Assembly (NCBI RefSeq): GCF_900465055.1
Contig: NZ_LS483250.1
Span: 1,736,001-1,800,000 of the forward strand
DNA from: Moritella yayanosii
Lineage (GTDB): Bacteria; Pseudomonadota; Gammaproteobacteria; Enterobacterales; Moritellaceae
Direction of reading: 5' to 3'
Length of the DNA: 64,000 nt
In this document: one piece after another, positions 18,608-28,542 of the stretch
Layout of the letters: each line of letters opens with the position of its first letter
Numbering within the stretch: the first letter of the stretch is position 1
Translations under genes and position numbers: made by a program
Notes under the pieces: model-generated
What the model was told of the DNA's origin: nothing
Seen by the model: the letters and a program-made list of their open reading frames with translations, nothing else
Database searches by the model: none

Positions 18608-19771
18608 ATGAAAAAAGTGGCATTTTTAGCTCCCTCATACCCGGTACTGAGCGAGACATTTATTCGCACAGAAGTGGACTCAATAAAATCCTGCGGTCAC
18701 CAAGTCTGTGTCATGACATTTATCAAATATCATAACTGTAGCGAATTTAGCTATGATACTCATGAGATCAGTGCCAACCTTCACCTGTCTTTGCTAACAA
18801 CCCTTAGTCCCGTGGGCATGGTAAGAGCACTGTCTTTTATTGCCAAACAGCACTCGATGCCTAAATTATCTTTATTTCGATATAGCCTTAATCTGGCGCT
18901 ACAAATGCGTAAAGAGGGCGTTAACCATGTCCATGCACATTTTGCACAGCATACCTGCGCACATGCTATCACCGCTGCTAAAATGATGGGGATAACGAGT
19001 TCCTTTGTCGCCCATGGCCATGATCTTTATGAAACACCTTACGATGTTCACTTGAAGGTGAATAACAGCGATTTTGTGGTTGCGGTGTGCAAAGATATGG
19101 AACACAATTTAAAGAAAATTAATCACGATAAAATAAAGCTATTGCATTGTGGTGTTAACATTAATGAATTTCCTCCCTCCCAGCTATCATCCGCCCAGCG
19201 CCAGGGCTCAACCCCGATTAGACTGGTCTTTTTAGGGCGCTTAGTCGAACAAAAAGGACTAAATTACCTGCTTCAAAGTCTGCATGAGCTAGCGCCGCAG
19301 CACTCGGTTACGCTCGATATTATTGGTGATGGGGCACTGCGTTCAAGCTTGCAGCAGCAAGTGCATACATTGGGTTTATCAAAAATCGTGCGCTTCCTTG
19401 GGGCTAAATCATCTCGTTGGGTTAGCCATAATCTCGTCAACTTTGATTGCCTCGTCGCACCATTTTGTGTGTCACAATCAGGCTGCGTTGACACCGGCCC
19501 GCTCGTGCTAAAAGAAGCCATGGCTTCCGGTGTTCCCGTGATAACCACAGACCTAATGGGTTGCAAAGAGATTGTCGCGCCAGGTACGGGATTGATTGTA
19601 AAACAAAAAGATAGCCAATCGCTGAGCCACGCCATCACTGAATTTATCCATTACCCGTACCAAAAACGGCAAGAAATGCGACGTTTAGCACGCTTAAATA
19701 TAGAAAATAACTTTGATGCTTTGCATCAGGCAAAAAGTCTATCTCATTGGATTGAGAATTGCGCCAGTTAA
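18608..19771 (+). CDS. Family 4 glycosyltransferase
   Basis: A 387-residue GT-B enzyme. The N-terminal domain begins KVAFLAPSYPVLSETFIRTE; the C-terminal domain has LVFLGRLVEQKGLNYLL, and EAMASGVPVITTD is the donor-binding GPLVLKEAMAS region of GT4 enzymes. I set the start at ATG 18608, preceded by AAGAAGGA; the open frame reaches back to 18257, but that part overlaps the opposite GT2 gene and looks non-coding. It is divergent from the GT2 gene, and the two probably act on the same glycan. Confidence 0.87.
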   Translation: MKKVAFLAPSYPVLSETFIRTEVDSIKSCGHQVCVMTFIKYHNCSEFSYDTHEISANLHLSLLTTLSPVGMVRALSFIAKQHSMPKLSLFRYSLNLALQMRKEGVNHVHAHFAQHTCAHAITAAKMMGITSSFVAHGHDLYETPYDVHLKVNNSDFVVAVCKDMEHNLKKINHDKIKLLHCGVNINEFPPSQLSSAQRQGSTPIRLVFLGRLVEQKGLNYLLQSLHELAPQHSVTLDIIGDGALRSSLQQQVHTLGLSKIVRFLGAKSSRWVSHNLVNFDCLVAPFCVSQSGCVDTGPLVLKEAMASGVPVITTDLMGCKEIVAPGTGLIVKQKDSQSLSHAITEFIHYPYQKRQEMRRLARLNIENNFDALHQAKSLSHWIENCAS

Positions 19772-19787
19772 GCCGCGAACAGAACAG

Positions 19788-21095
19788 TTACAGACTGCTA
19801 TAACGGTTTTCACCAAACACATACGTTTCGCATACAACACGATCGTCACCCATGAGCATCAATGCAAACAAGGTTTCTTCTAACGACGTTGAGTTTTCCA
19901 TACGGAACTTAAGTAACGGTGTAGCCGCCAAATCTAGTACCACGAAATCAGCTTCTTTACCGACGGCCAAGTTACCAATTTTGTCTTCTAAGCGTAATGC
20001 TTTCGCACCGCCTAATGTCGCTAAAAATAATGATTTGAACGGGCTTAACGCCTTGCCCTGCAGTTGCAATACTTTATACGCTTCATTCATTGTTGATAAT
20101 AATGAGAAACACGTACCCGCACCTACATCCGTACCCATACCCACATTAATACCAAACTTTTCAAGACGTGGCAGATCTAATAGACCCGAACCTAAGAACA
20201 AGTTTGACGTAGGGCAGAAAGCGACAGCGGAACCGGTATCAGCCAAACGCTGGCATTCGCTATCACACAGGTGAATACTGTGAGCAAATACCGAGCGTTC
20301 GGTTAACAGACCATGATGGTCGTAAACGTCTAAATAATTAGCACGTTCTGGGAATAACTCTTTAACCCACTCAATCTCTTTTAAGTTTTCTGATAAATGC
20401 GTGTGCAGATACAGATCAGGGTATTCACTTAACAAACGCGCCGCAACATCAAGCTGTTCAGGGGTGCTGGTCGGGGCAAAACGAGGCGTAACAGCATAGT
20501 GTAAACGGCCTTTGTGGTGCCAGCGTTCGATCAGCTCTTTACTGTCTTCATAGCAACTTTCAAGGGTATCGGTTAAGAAATCAGGCGCATTACGATCCAT
20601 CATCACTTTACCGCAGATGATACGCATATTACGTAATTGTGCTTGGGTAAAGAAGCTATCAACCGATTGCTTATGCACAGTACCAAATACTAACGCAGTC
20701 GTGGTACCGTTACTCATCAACTCTTGCAAGAAGATCTCAGCCACTTTCGTTGCGTACTCTGGATCATCAAACTTACCTTCCGCTGGAAAAGTATAGTTAT
20801 TTAACCAATCAAGTAATTGCTCACCATACGACGCGATCATACCCGTCTGAGGGTAATGCACATGGGTATCAATAAAACCCGATGTGATGATCTTATTTTC
20901 AAATACTTTAACATCGATATCGCTGCTTTCATTAGCAAGAATATCTTGGGCATTACCTAGCGCTTGAACAATACCATTTTCAATAATCATGGCACCGTCA
21001 GCAAAATATTCGTACGAATTGTCCATCCCGACTTTATCGGGATCACCAAGGCTGTGTAATATTGCTGATCGGTATGCTGTTCGAATTGTACTCAT
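19788..21095 (-). CDS. guaD: Guanine deaminase
   Basis: A 435-residue amidohydrolase-superfamily enzyme that turns guanine into xanthine and ammonia. The zinc motif FIDTHVHYPQ, HTHLSENLKEIEWV, HSIHLCD and the late Asp in GTDVGAGTCFSLL all fit bacterial guanine deaminase, as does the length. It reads as a single gene, converging with the GT4 gene; no xanthine dehydrogenase or uric acid genes are beside it. A related S-adenosylhomocysteine or chlorohydrolase-type deaminase is less likely given the PQTG segment. Confidence 0.9.
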   Translation of the reverse strand: MSTIRTAYRSAILHSLGDPDKVGMDNSYEYFADGAMIIENGIVQALGNAQDILANESSDIDVKVFENKIITSGFIDTHVHYPQTGMIASYGEQLLDWLNNYTFPAEGKFDDPEYATKVAEIFLQELMSNGTTTALVFGTVHKQSVDSFFTQAQLRNMRIICGKVMMDRNAPDFLTDTLESCYEDSKELIERWHHKGRLHYAVTPRFAPTSTPEQLDVAARLLSEYPDLYLHTHLSENLKEIEWVKELFPERANYLDVYDHHGLLTERSVFAHSIHLCDSECQRLADTGSAVAFCPTSNLFLGSGLLDLPRLEKFGINVGMGTDVGAGTCFSLLSTMNEAYKVLQLQGKALSPFKSLFLATLGGAKALRLEDKIGNLAVGKEADFVVLDLAATPLLKFRMENSTSLEETLFALMLMGDDRVVCETYVFGENRYSSL

Positions 21096-21186
21096 TTAAA
21101 AAACCCCTTCATTATGCTGCTGCATCGCTTTGAGCCTGACATCTATTAATATAAATTAATAATATATTAACACTGTGTAACAATCT

Positions 21187-21717
21187 TTAGGCATATTCCC
21201 TGATCTTCAACGGTTTGTCTGCATCATAACTGTTTAGTACATCTAATAGGCTTGGCGTACTCGACTGAGTATCGACAGGTAATGTGGGCGCTGCTGAGGA
21301 TTCAGAGGATAATGCAGCTTGAGCCAGCTCACTGGCAGTGGGTTTAATTAGCGCACCGAGGGCTAATTTTTGCTGTAATAAATGAGAACTATTTTGTACA
21401 ACAGATTCGGGTATATAGTTAATATCCCCGACAGTCACACCAATTTCCGGAGAAAAACAGATCTCCAAGCGCATTGCCGCCATATTGTTTTTAGCGGCAT
21501 ATTCATTCAGTCGTAACATACGGGCAGCATCATACGCTGACGTATCGACGGCAGATTGTTTAATTTCGATTTGTTTCTGATCAGAAATGTCAGATGACAA
21601 CATACTTAATAGCAAAGAAAATTTAGCTCTATCACCATTTAAAGCACATTTATTTAATTGTTGGCCAAGTTGTAGCTCATCAATTAAGGCATGTTGTCGT
21701 ATCGATTGAACGTAAAT
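21187..21717 (-). CDS. VC2046/SO_2500-family protein, apparent AUU start
   Basis: The first ATG in this frame (21615) gives 142 residues, but the sequence upstream keeps coding: HALIDELQLGQQLNKC then DRAKFSLLLSMLSS, which resembles the N-terminus of the VC2046/SO_2500 family as I remember it. No ATG, GTG or TTG lies in frame upstream before the TAA at about 21816. An ATT at 21717 sits six bases after AAGAGG and gives 176 residues, so AUU is the likely start. The frame is open for about 33 further codons upstream. The function of the family is unknown. Confidence 0.6.
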   Translation of the reverse strand: MYVQSIRQHALIDELQLGQQLNKCALNGDRAKFSLLLSMLSSDISDQKQIEIKQSAVDTSAYDAARMLRLNEYAAKNNMAAMRLEICFSPEIGVTVGDINYIPESVVQNSSHLLQQKLALGALIKPTASELAQAALSSESSAAPTLPVDTQSSTPSLLDVLNSYDADKPLKIREYA

Positions 21718-21832
21718 AAGGTACCTCTTAACAAGATTGCGCGCAGAATAACCAGATTTTGCCGCGAAATAATCAACTAGTAAGTTATCGGCCTGATTTT
21801 CAAAATATTTAGCTGTTTATTCAATATTTTTA

Positions 21833-21860
21833 TTCACATAAAGACATTTTCTGATACTAT
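21833..21860 (+). promoter_or_regulatory. Promoter of the tRNA-Tyr cluster
   Basis: TTCACA (21833) and TACTAT (21855) are 16 bp apart, and a GC-rich stretch (CCGTTCCG) follows, as in stringently controlled stable-RNA promoters. The first tRNA begins at 21876. Confidence 0.45.
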
Positions 21861-21875
21861 CCGTTCCGTACTTGT

Positions 21876-21960
21876 GGAGGGGTTCCCGAGTGGCCAAAGG
21901 GATCAGACTGTAAATCTGACGGCTCAGCCTTCGAAGGTTCGAATCCTTCTCCCTCCACCA
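21876..21960 (+). tRNA. tRNA-Tyr (GTA)
   Basis: An 85-base class II tRNA with a long variable arm, anticodon GTA in GACTGTAAATC, TTCGAAT T-loop and encoded CCA. Acceptor arms are GGAGGGG and TCCCTCC. Confidence 0.97.
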
Positions 21961-22113
21961 TCATTTAGTTTTGCCGATGACTTGAAGTAATAAAGGGTCT
22001 TGAAATAAGAAATACATTGTGGCCAATGTACTATACCTAAAATAGGCTTTAAAGTAATCGACAGAGATGAAGACAACATCTGCCATTGGTAGATGAAAAA
22101 AAGTATTACTTGT

Positions 22114-22198
22114 GGAGAGGTTCCCGAGTGGCCAAAGGGATCAGACTGTAAATCTGACGGCTCAGCCTTCGAAGGTTCGAATCCTTCTCTCTCCACCA
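22114..22198 (+). tRNA. tRNA-Tyr (GTA), second copy
   Basis: It is the same as the first copy except for two acceptor-stem changes, G5 to A and C to T opposite (GGAGAGG / TCTCTCC), which keep the pair. CCA is encoded. Confidence 0.97.
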
Positions 22199-22306
22199 TC
22201 ATTCTACTTTGTTGACTTACATTTTCAGCCATAAAATAGGCCAATGTAATCGCAGTCATCATCGTAAAATACCATCTAGCAATAGATAACAACATAGAGA
22301 AAATGT

Positions 22307-22391
22307 GGAGGGGTTCCCGAGTGGCCAAAGGGATCAGACTGTAAATCTGACGGCTCAGCCTTCGAAGGTTCGAATCCTTCTCCCTCCACCA
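22307..22391 (+). tRNA. tRNA-Tyr (GTA), third copy
   Basis: It is identical to the first copy along its length. It lies 108 bp after the second copy and is probably on the same transcript. Confidence 0.97.
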
Positions 22392-22571
22392 CTCTCTCTA
22401 TACACTTCCAGTAATTTCTGCTTACACCTACGCACAAAAAACACCCAACTATAAGTTCTAATTAACAAAAACAGTGTTCCTCTCAAGACACTATTATCCA
22501 TACCTGCTATTGTGGTTAATGCTAATCATTAGCGTCTGAATTAATCTATTACTCTTGAGCATCAAATATAC

Positions 22572-24221
22572 ATGAATAATAATTTTGACTATCGAAATAA
22601 ACGCGTGCTCATTGTTGATGACCAACGTGCTTTTCAGATCATGCTCAAAACCATGTTAATTAATTTTGGTGCTAAGGATGTAATCCATGTGGGCAGTGCC
22701 GAAGATGCATTAAGACAATGTCGTCATAATACCTTTGACTTATTGCTCGTTGACTATAACCTTGGCTCAGGCATTAATGGTCGACAGCTATTTGAAACAC
22801 TCAAAGTCCATAATCTACTGCCTATCCACACCGTATTTTTCTTAGTCACCGGTGATAACTCTAAAGCCATTGTCTTAAGTGCAATTCAAATGACACCTGA
22901 TGATTATTTGATGAAGCCATTTTCACAAAACGAGCTAAATTTACGTATCCAAAGAGCCTTCAATAAGAAAGAAGCCTTGCTACCTATCTATCAAGCGATT
23001 AAAGATAATAATTTCGCTCAAGTCATGGAAGAGTGTGACAACGCCATTATCTACTCTGCTCGCTATCGTAATTTCTGTCGTTTGTTTAAAGCCGAACTGT
23101 TAATTGAAAAACAAAAGTACGCAGAAGCACGTATTATCTTAGAAGAATTTATAGACGAGCACCCGCATACCCATGCGCAATTGCTGTTAGGGCGGGTGTA
23201 CTGCTTAGAGAAAAAATACCAACAAGCCATTCCGTTACTATCCAATATAATAAAATTTAACCCTATGATATTAGATGGTTACGATTGGTTGGCACAATGT
23301 TTCAAAGATGGTGGCGACAGCGAAAAAGCACTGAGTATCGTGCAACGTGCAATCAAACATTCGCATTTGTCATTAAACCGTCAAAAACTTTTAGCCGAGT
23401 TAGCGCTTGATACCAATATGAACGCAATAGCGAAAGAAGCTTTTTTCGCTATTTTAATGCAGACCAAAAATACCATTCATCAAGATCCTCAGCATTTAAT
23501 TAATTACGTACAAGTCATCATTCTCGTGGCTAAAAACGAAGAGGATAAATTTAAGCAAGGTCGGTTACTACAAGAGATTAGTGGCTTATTTCACCGACCT
23601 TCTCAGCAACACCCTTATGTGGAAGAAGACGCATTGTTAGCGCTTGAAGGTTACAGTTTGGCATCGATTCATAACGTAAAAGGTAATCAGGTTAAAGCCA
23701 GAAGTACCTTATTGAAAAGTAATGAAGCTTATCTGACTGAGCCCGAAGCCACGCCGGAATGGTTAGGGCCGCAACTGGTTAATTTACTCATCGATTTAGA
23801 AGAGTTTGGGTTTGCAGAAAAATTAACACCTTTCATCCAGCATTCTAGTGTCCACAGTGAAAAATTACTTGCCAGCATCCGTGGTGAAGAGGACAGTAAA
23901 GAAGTTCAATTTCAGCACCACAACAAACTGGGTATTGAAGCATTTACTGACGGTGATCTTGAAATCGCACTGCAACACTTTGAAACCGCACTGTCTATCG
24001 CGCCGCTCAATACTGGTGCAGCGCTGAATAAGGTACAAGTGTGTATCGCCCTACTCGTCAAAGTCGAACGCCCGTTGCCAGAAATCACCAAGAAGATCGC
24101 CGATACTTTTATCGAGCTAAAAGACTTCCCGTTATCAGAACAACAATCGGAACGTAAAGCAGAACTTAAAAAAGAGTTCAATATTCAGCGTATGCATGAG
24201 AAGAAAAGAGCGAATATCTAA
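22572..24221 (+). CDS. Response regulator with TPR repeats
   Basis: A 549-residue protein. Residues 10-130 are a receiver domain (RVLIVDDQRAF, phospho-acceptor Asp61 in LLLVDYNLG, Lys in YLMKPFS). The rest is helical tetratricopeptide repeats (ARIILEEFIDEHPHTHAQL, LEIALQHFETALSIAPLNT). There is no DNA-binding or enzyme output, so it probably acts by protein contact. No partner kinase gene adjoins it. Receiver-TPR proteins of this kind occur in Shewanella and Vibrio relatives; their partners are unknown to me. Confidence 0.85.
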   Translation: MNNNFDYRNKRVLIVDDQRAFQIMLKTMLINFGAKDVIHVGSAEDALRQCRHNTFDLLLVDYNLGSGINGRQLFETLKVHNLLPIHTVFFLVTGDNSKAIVLSAIQMTPDDYLMKPFSQNELNLRIQRAFNKKEALLPIYQAIKDNNFAQVMEECDNAIIYSARYRNFCRLFKAELLIEKQKYAEARIILEEFIDEHPHTHAQLLLGRVYCLEKKYQQAIPLLSNIIKFNPMILDGYDWLAQCFKDGGDSEKALSIVQRAIKHSHLSLNRQKLLAELALDTNMNAIAKEAFFAILMQTKNTIHQDPQHLINYVQVIILVAKNEEDKFKQGRLLQEISGLFHRPSQQHPYVEEDALLALEGYSLASIHNVKGNQVKARSTLLKSNEAYLTEPEATPEWLGPQLVNLLIDLEEFGFAEKLTPFIQHSSVHSEKLLASIRGEEDSKEVQFQHHNKLGIEAFTDGDLEIALQHFETALSIAPLNTGAALNKVQVCIALLVKVERPLPEITKKIADTFIELKDFPLSEQQSERKAELKKEFNIQRMHEKKRANI

Positions 24222-24302
24222 CCTCTTTATAAAGATTCCCCTAATATTAACGCTAAGTTGAGCTGTATTAGAATCAATGATCCAACAAGGACTATTTCAG
24301 CA

Positions 24303-25127
24303 ATGAAAATTATCTCATTTAATATTAATGGCCTTCGCGCTCGATTACATCAATTACAAGCGATCATCGACAAACATTCGCCTGACGTAATTGGCCTACA
24401 AGAAATCAAAGTACACAACGACATGTTCCCAATAGCAGCCGTTGAGGACATGGGTTACCACGTATTCTTCCATGGTCAGAAAGCCCATTACGGTGTTGCT
24501 ATGATGGTGAAGAAGAGCACCGTTGCAGACGTAGCAGCGATTAAAGTGCAATACGGTTTCCCTACCGATGACGAAGAAGCACAAAAACGTATGATCATGG
24601 TGACGTTTGAGCAAATATCTGGCAAACCAATCACAGTGCTAAACGGTTATTTCCCACAAGGCGAGAACATCAGCCACGAAACCAAATACCCGTACAAGCG
24701 TAAATTCTATCAAGATCTAAACATCTACCTTAACGACAATCACACCGCAGAAGATGACCTGATCGTAATGGGTGATATCAACATTTCACCCGCAGATAAA
24801 GATATCGGTATCGGTGAACCCAATGCCAAGCGTTGGTTAAAAACCGGTAAATGTAGCTTCCAACCAGAAGAACGCGAATGGTTAGCCAAACTACAAGGTT
24901 TTGGTCTACACGATACATTCCGTACTATCAAACCTGAAGTAAGCGATCGCTATAGCTGGTTTGATTACCGCTCAAAAGGCTTCCCAGACAACCGTGGACT
25001 GCGTATTGACGTGATCTTAGCGACGGCGACATTGAATGCTAAAGTGGTGGAAAGCGATGTCGATTACGAACTACGAGCCATCGAAAAACCATCGGATCAC
25101 GCGCCAATCTGGACAACATTTGGTTAA
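24303..25127 (+). CDS. xthA: Exodeoxyribonuclease III
   Basis: A 274-residue DNA-repair enzyme: 3'-5' exonuclease on duplex DNA and AP endonuclease. The motifs match E. coli XthA closely: [28 protein letters not shown] (catalytic Glu), [32 protein letters not shown] and KPSDHAPIW (catalytic Asp-His). The start is ATG 24303 after AAGGAC; a TTG 15 codons upstream is in frame but adds residues absent from the family. Confidence 0.95.
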   Translation: MKIISFNINGLRARLHQLQAIIDKHSPDVIGLQEIKVHNDMFPIAAVEDMGYHVFFHGQKAHYGVAMMVKKSTVADVAAIKVQYGFPTDDEEAQKRMIMVTFEQISGKPITVLNGYFPQGENISHETKYPYKRKFYQDLNIYLNDNHTAEDDLIVMGDINISPADKDIGIGEPNAKRWLKTGKCSFQPEEREWLAKLQGFGLHDTFRTIKPEVSDRYSWFDYRSKGFPDNRGLRIDVILATATLNAKVVESDVDYELRAIEKPSDHAPIWTTFG

Positions 25128-25296
25128 CAACCCTTATAATTTTAGTTAACTAAACTTACAAACTTTTAGATCGCTAAACTTATAAACAGTACAATAGCTT
25201 AGGCTTATATGCCTGAGCTATTTCATATCTCAAAAACGCATTTCAGAAATATGTGTCTAACATTAATGTTACCTAAACACTCATATATCAGATGCG

Positions 25297-27009
25297 ATGA
25301 TGGTCATACAATGGAGCAAGATATGCACTACCACAACAAACAGCTTACTTCTCTGTGTTATTGTCAGCATATCTCCAAGTCATGGGCAGTATTCCGCGAA
25401 CCACGATTCAGTGATAACCGCTGCGATTAGATCCTCCCGGATCTCACTGCTAACACAGAGCGCAGACGATACAATCAGCAATACCCTCGTGCCACATGTT
25501 ATGACGCCAAAGGCAATGGTTTTAAATCCAAAGGGAATTGTTTTAAAATCTACCGATAACAACGCAACGTCAACAACGCCTCGTGTTCAGCCTTCAATGA
25601 CACAGCGTTCGGTTGCCCAGCAGCAGCTTAGTTTTCATAGCCAACCGAGCTTTGAAGACCTCCCCCAGCTATTAAAAAAACGCACCATCAAAGTACTGGT
25701 CGTTAATCATCCCGCGTATTATTTTATTTACCAAAGTCGTCCGCGTGGACTGGCATATGACATGATGCGGGAATACGAAAAACACCTTAATCAGAAGCAC
25801 TTCAAAGACACCAAGTTAAAACTTAACATCCTGTTTATTCCGGTGCCGAGTAGTCAGATAATCAGCTTACTCGCGCAGGGTTATGGTGATATCGCCATTG
25901 GTCCTTTAATGACGCCCCAACGCCAACAGAACCAAGTTACCCATACCGAGCCCATCTATACCGACCATCAATTATTACTCGTCAGCCATAAATCGACAAA
26001 AGAATACCAGGATATACAACAGCTCTCAGGCAAGGAAATATGGATACGCCGCAATAGTATTTACCACCAGCAGTTACAACACATCAACAAGCAGTTATTC
26101 CATCTCAACAAACCACCCATTTACATCAATATTGTCAGCGACGAACTTGAAGACTTCGAAATTTTAGACATGGTCGACAACAAGCAAATATTCATGACCA
26201 TGACCTCTAATCACAGCTTACGCTTGTGGAAAAGGTTATATAAAAATATAAAAACCCACCCCAAATTAGCGGTTGGCAGTCGTATCCCCAGTACCTGGGC
26301 GGTACGAAACCACACGCCACAATTAACCCGCAGCTTAAATCAATTTATTGCCAAACATAAAAAAGGCACCAAGATCGGCAACATCCTGCACCGCCGCTAT
26401 CTGGTGAGACACCCGTGGTTAAAAAAAGTCATTTACCAACAGTTTGAAAACCGTTATTTAGAAACCGAACAAATCATTAAAAAGTACGCCAAGCAGTACA
26501 AGTTCGACTGGCAGTTTATTCTTGCGCAAGCCTATCAAGAGTCTCGGCTCAACCAAAAAGCCATTAGCCATCGTGGCGCTGTCGGGGTGATGCAAGTAAT
26601 GCCCTCAACTGCCAACGAACCTTATATCAATATTAAAAACATCAACCAGGTGGATGCGAATATCCATGCGGGCGTGAAATATTTACACTTTATGCAGCAG
26701 CGTTATTTTAGTCACGACAAGATCACTAAACTCGACTCGCTATTACTCAGTTTTGCCGCTTATAACGCAGGCCCAGCTAAGTTGATTCGCTTAAGAAAAC
26801 GGGCGTTGAAGGAAGGCTTAAACCCGAATATTTGGTTTAATCATGTCGAGAAGATTGCCGCTAAAGTCATCGGCAGAGAAACAGTCGATTATGTGAACAA
26901 TATTTATAAATTTTATATCACCTATTTACTCGCGTCACGTTACAAGATCAATAACACCCAGATAGCCCAACAGCGAGTTGCTAACAATGCCCTACGAACA
27001 ATCAAATGA
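25297..27009 (+). CDS. MltF-like lytic transglycosylase with solute-binding domain
   Basis: A 570-residue exported protein. After a short signal-like segment and a Thr/Ser-rich linker, about 125-365 form a periplasmic-binding-protein-like domain (RTIKVLVVNHPAYYFIYQ). About 395-540 form an SLT transglycosylase domain with the catalytic Glu in AQAYQESRLN (about residue 416) and GVMQVMPST plus AAYNAGPAK. It cleaves peptidoglycan to anhydromuropeptides. The N-terminal extension before the binding domain is longer than in E. coli MltF and low in complexity. The exact start is uncertain: ATG 25297 or 25300. Confidence 0.82.
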   Translation: MMVIQWSKICTTTTNSLLLCVIVSISPSHGQYSANHDSVITAAIRSSRISLLTQSADDTISNTLVPHVMTPKAMVLNPKGIVLKSTDNNATSTTPRVQPSMTQRSVAQQQLSFHSQPSFEDLPQLLKKRTIKVLVVNHPAYYFIYQSRPRGLAYDMMREYEKHLNQKHFKDTKLKLNILFIPVPSSQIISLLAQGYGDIAIGPLMTPQRQQNQVTHTEPIYTDHQLLLVSHKSTKEYQDIQQLSGKEIWIRRNSIYHQQLQHINKQLFHLNKPPIYINIVSDELEDFEILDMVDNKQIFMTMTSNHSLRLWKRLYKNIKTHPKLAVGSRIPSTWAVRNHTPQLTRSLNQFIAKHKKGTKIGNILHRRYLVRHPWLKKVIYQQFENRYLETEQIIKKYAKQYKFDWQFILAQAYQESRLNQKAISHRGAVGVMQVMPSTANEPYINIKNINQVDANIHAGVKYLHFMQQRYFSHDKITKLDSLLLSFAAYNAGPAKLIRLRKRALKEGLNPNIWFNHVEKIAAKVIGRETVDYVNNIYKFYITYLLASRYKINNTQIAQQRVANNALRTIK

Positions 27010-27013
27010 ACAA

Positions 27014-27661
27014 CTATAACCAGCTTTTGACAGTGCCGATAGACGTGCCAATGCTTACCTTAATTTTTAATTTTAATAATTCAAAAGACTCGCTGGTGCT
27101 CAAGTCCTCATTATCATCACAGCGAGGGTCTGTTCTTTGAATTAAATCAATCACTTCCGCTGTTATAGGAATTGTTTCACAGCCATGGCCTGTCTCACAA
27201 ACCAAATCCCATTCAGGTTTTGCCTGTATATGGCAACCAAAACAGTTATTGCCAAAACGGTTAATCACGTTCACAAAGCCACGTTTTATGATTTTACTAC
27301 CCGTATCAGACACATCCAATTCAAAAAATTCCCAATCCATTGTCGCCGGACTAAATCCACGGCCATGCTTAACCATTACCTCTCCCGGTACCAGTTGTAC
27401 GACAGACCCTTCGGGATATTTTCCGCCGGTGGCAGAATTTGCTACCGCCAAAGTAGCATCGATATTCCCATTCAAATTGTCAACATAAAAACCGCGAACC
27501 TTAGTCATATCCCGAATACAGCTAAAGGTGCTATCAGATATTGCAATTTCGCCCTTACCCAAACCATCCACGCCATCCTGTTCTGCTGCGACGATACCAG
27601 TCCACACAACCAACAGAATGCCTATTCCCCTAATCATCTGATTTTTTAAATTCATATCCAT
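27014..27661 (-). CDS. Cytochrome P460-like exported protein
   Basis: A 215-residue protein with a signal peptide (WTGIVAAEQ). The body has the P460 domain pattern (CIRDMTKVRGFYVDN, PEGSVVQLVPGEVMVKHGRG, WEFFELD) and ends with a CXXCH haem motif, NNCFGCH. P460-type cytochromes bind haem c in the periplasm, and some oxidise hydroxylamine. The tail after the haem site has three more Cys and is longer than usual. It converges on the transglycosylase gene, 4 bp apart. Confidence 0.65.
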   Translation of the reverse strand: MDMNLKNQMIRGIGILLVVWTGIVAAEQDGVDGLGKGEIAISDSTFSCIRDMTKVRGFYVDNLNGNIDATLAVANSATGGKYPEGSVVQLVPGEVMVKHGRGFSPATMDWEFFELDVSDTGSKIIKRGFVNVINRFGNNCFGCHIQAKPEWDLVCETGHGCETIPITAEVIDLIQRTDPRCDDNEDLSTSESFELLKLKIKVSIGTSIGTVKSWL

Positions 27662-27830
27662 ACTTCCTTATCCAATACAAAAGATAGCTTACTGTTAGCT
27701 GATACAGTAAGAAGTGCGCAATTAACTTGTGCGCAATTTACTTTTACACAGTAAAATCATAAAGGAGTATTGTCAATCTATTTGCATACAATTTGCCGCA
27801 TAGCGCTCGCTGTAGATTAAATTTTAATAG

Positions 27831-28541
27831 TTAAGCAAGATGTCTAAACGCGTGCTTTTCTAACCTTTTGAATACTGCAAAGATAGCAAAACATAAACAC
27901 AGATAGATAGCACCCGCAAAGAGAAATGCTTCAAACGGGGCATAAAAACGTGAATACACATTATAACCAGCACCAGTGATGTCAACCAAGGTCACCACAC
28001 TGGCGATTGACGTTGCATGCAGCATAAATATCACTTCATTACTGTAAGCAGGCAACGCTCGACGGTAGGCCGACGGTAAAATAATACGACGCAGGACCTG
28101 CCAATCGCTCATGCCATAGGCTTGTGCCGCTTCAATTTCACCTTTATCGGTTGTCAGCAATGAACCACGAATGATCTCGGTACTGTATGCGGCAGTATTT
28201 AATACAAACGCTAACAAACACGGGTAAAATGCATCTTCGAGTAAAAACCATATTGCGCTGTCTTGAATACCATCAATCATGGTCACACCATAATAAATCA
28301 GATACAGCTGGATCAATAACGGCGTACCACGGAACACATAAGTAAATAGCCAAATACTACGTGATAACCACACATACTGACTGGCACGCATGATCGCTAA
28401 CGGCACTGCCAGAAAGAAACCAATGACAACCGATAAAAAGGCCAGTTGTACCGTCAATACCGTACCATCCCAATACTCATTTAAGGTACTTGGGGTAAAC
28501 ATTTCATTTTGCTCAAGCAAAGCAATCAGTTGATCTAACAT
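27831..28541 (-). CDS. hisM: Histidine/basic amino acid ABC permease, HisM type
   Basis: A 236-residue inner-membrane permease of the polar amino acid family. It has five or six helices and the EAA loop EAAQAYGMSDWQVLRRIILPSA split over the coupling-helix region, which contacts the ATPase. TFRGTPLLIQLYLIYYG-like residues are typical of HisM/ArtM. It starts 1 bp after the hisQ stop and is last in the hisP-hisJ-hisQ-hisM set. Confidence 0.85.
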   Translation of the reverse strand: MLDQLIALLEQNEMFTPSTLNEYWDGTVLTVQLAFLSVVIGFFLAVPLAIMRASQYVWLSRSIWLFTYVFRGTPLLIQLYLIYYGVTMIDGIQDSAIWFLLEDAFYPCLLAFVLNTAAYSTEIIRGSLLTTDKGEIEAAQAYGMSDWQVLRRIILPSAYRRALPAYSNEVIFMLHATSIASVVTLVDITGAGYNVYSRFYAPFEAFLFAGAIYLCLCFAIFAVFKRLEKHAFRHLA

Positions 28542-28542
28542 A

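Noticed and set aside
21924-22328. Minus-strand open frame of 134 codons
   Set aside because: It runs across tRNA-Tyr copies and their spacers on the opposite strand; no ribosome site or coding pattern.
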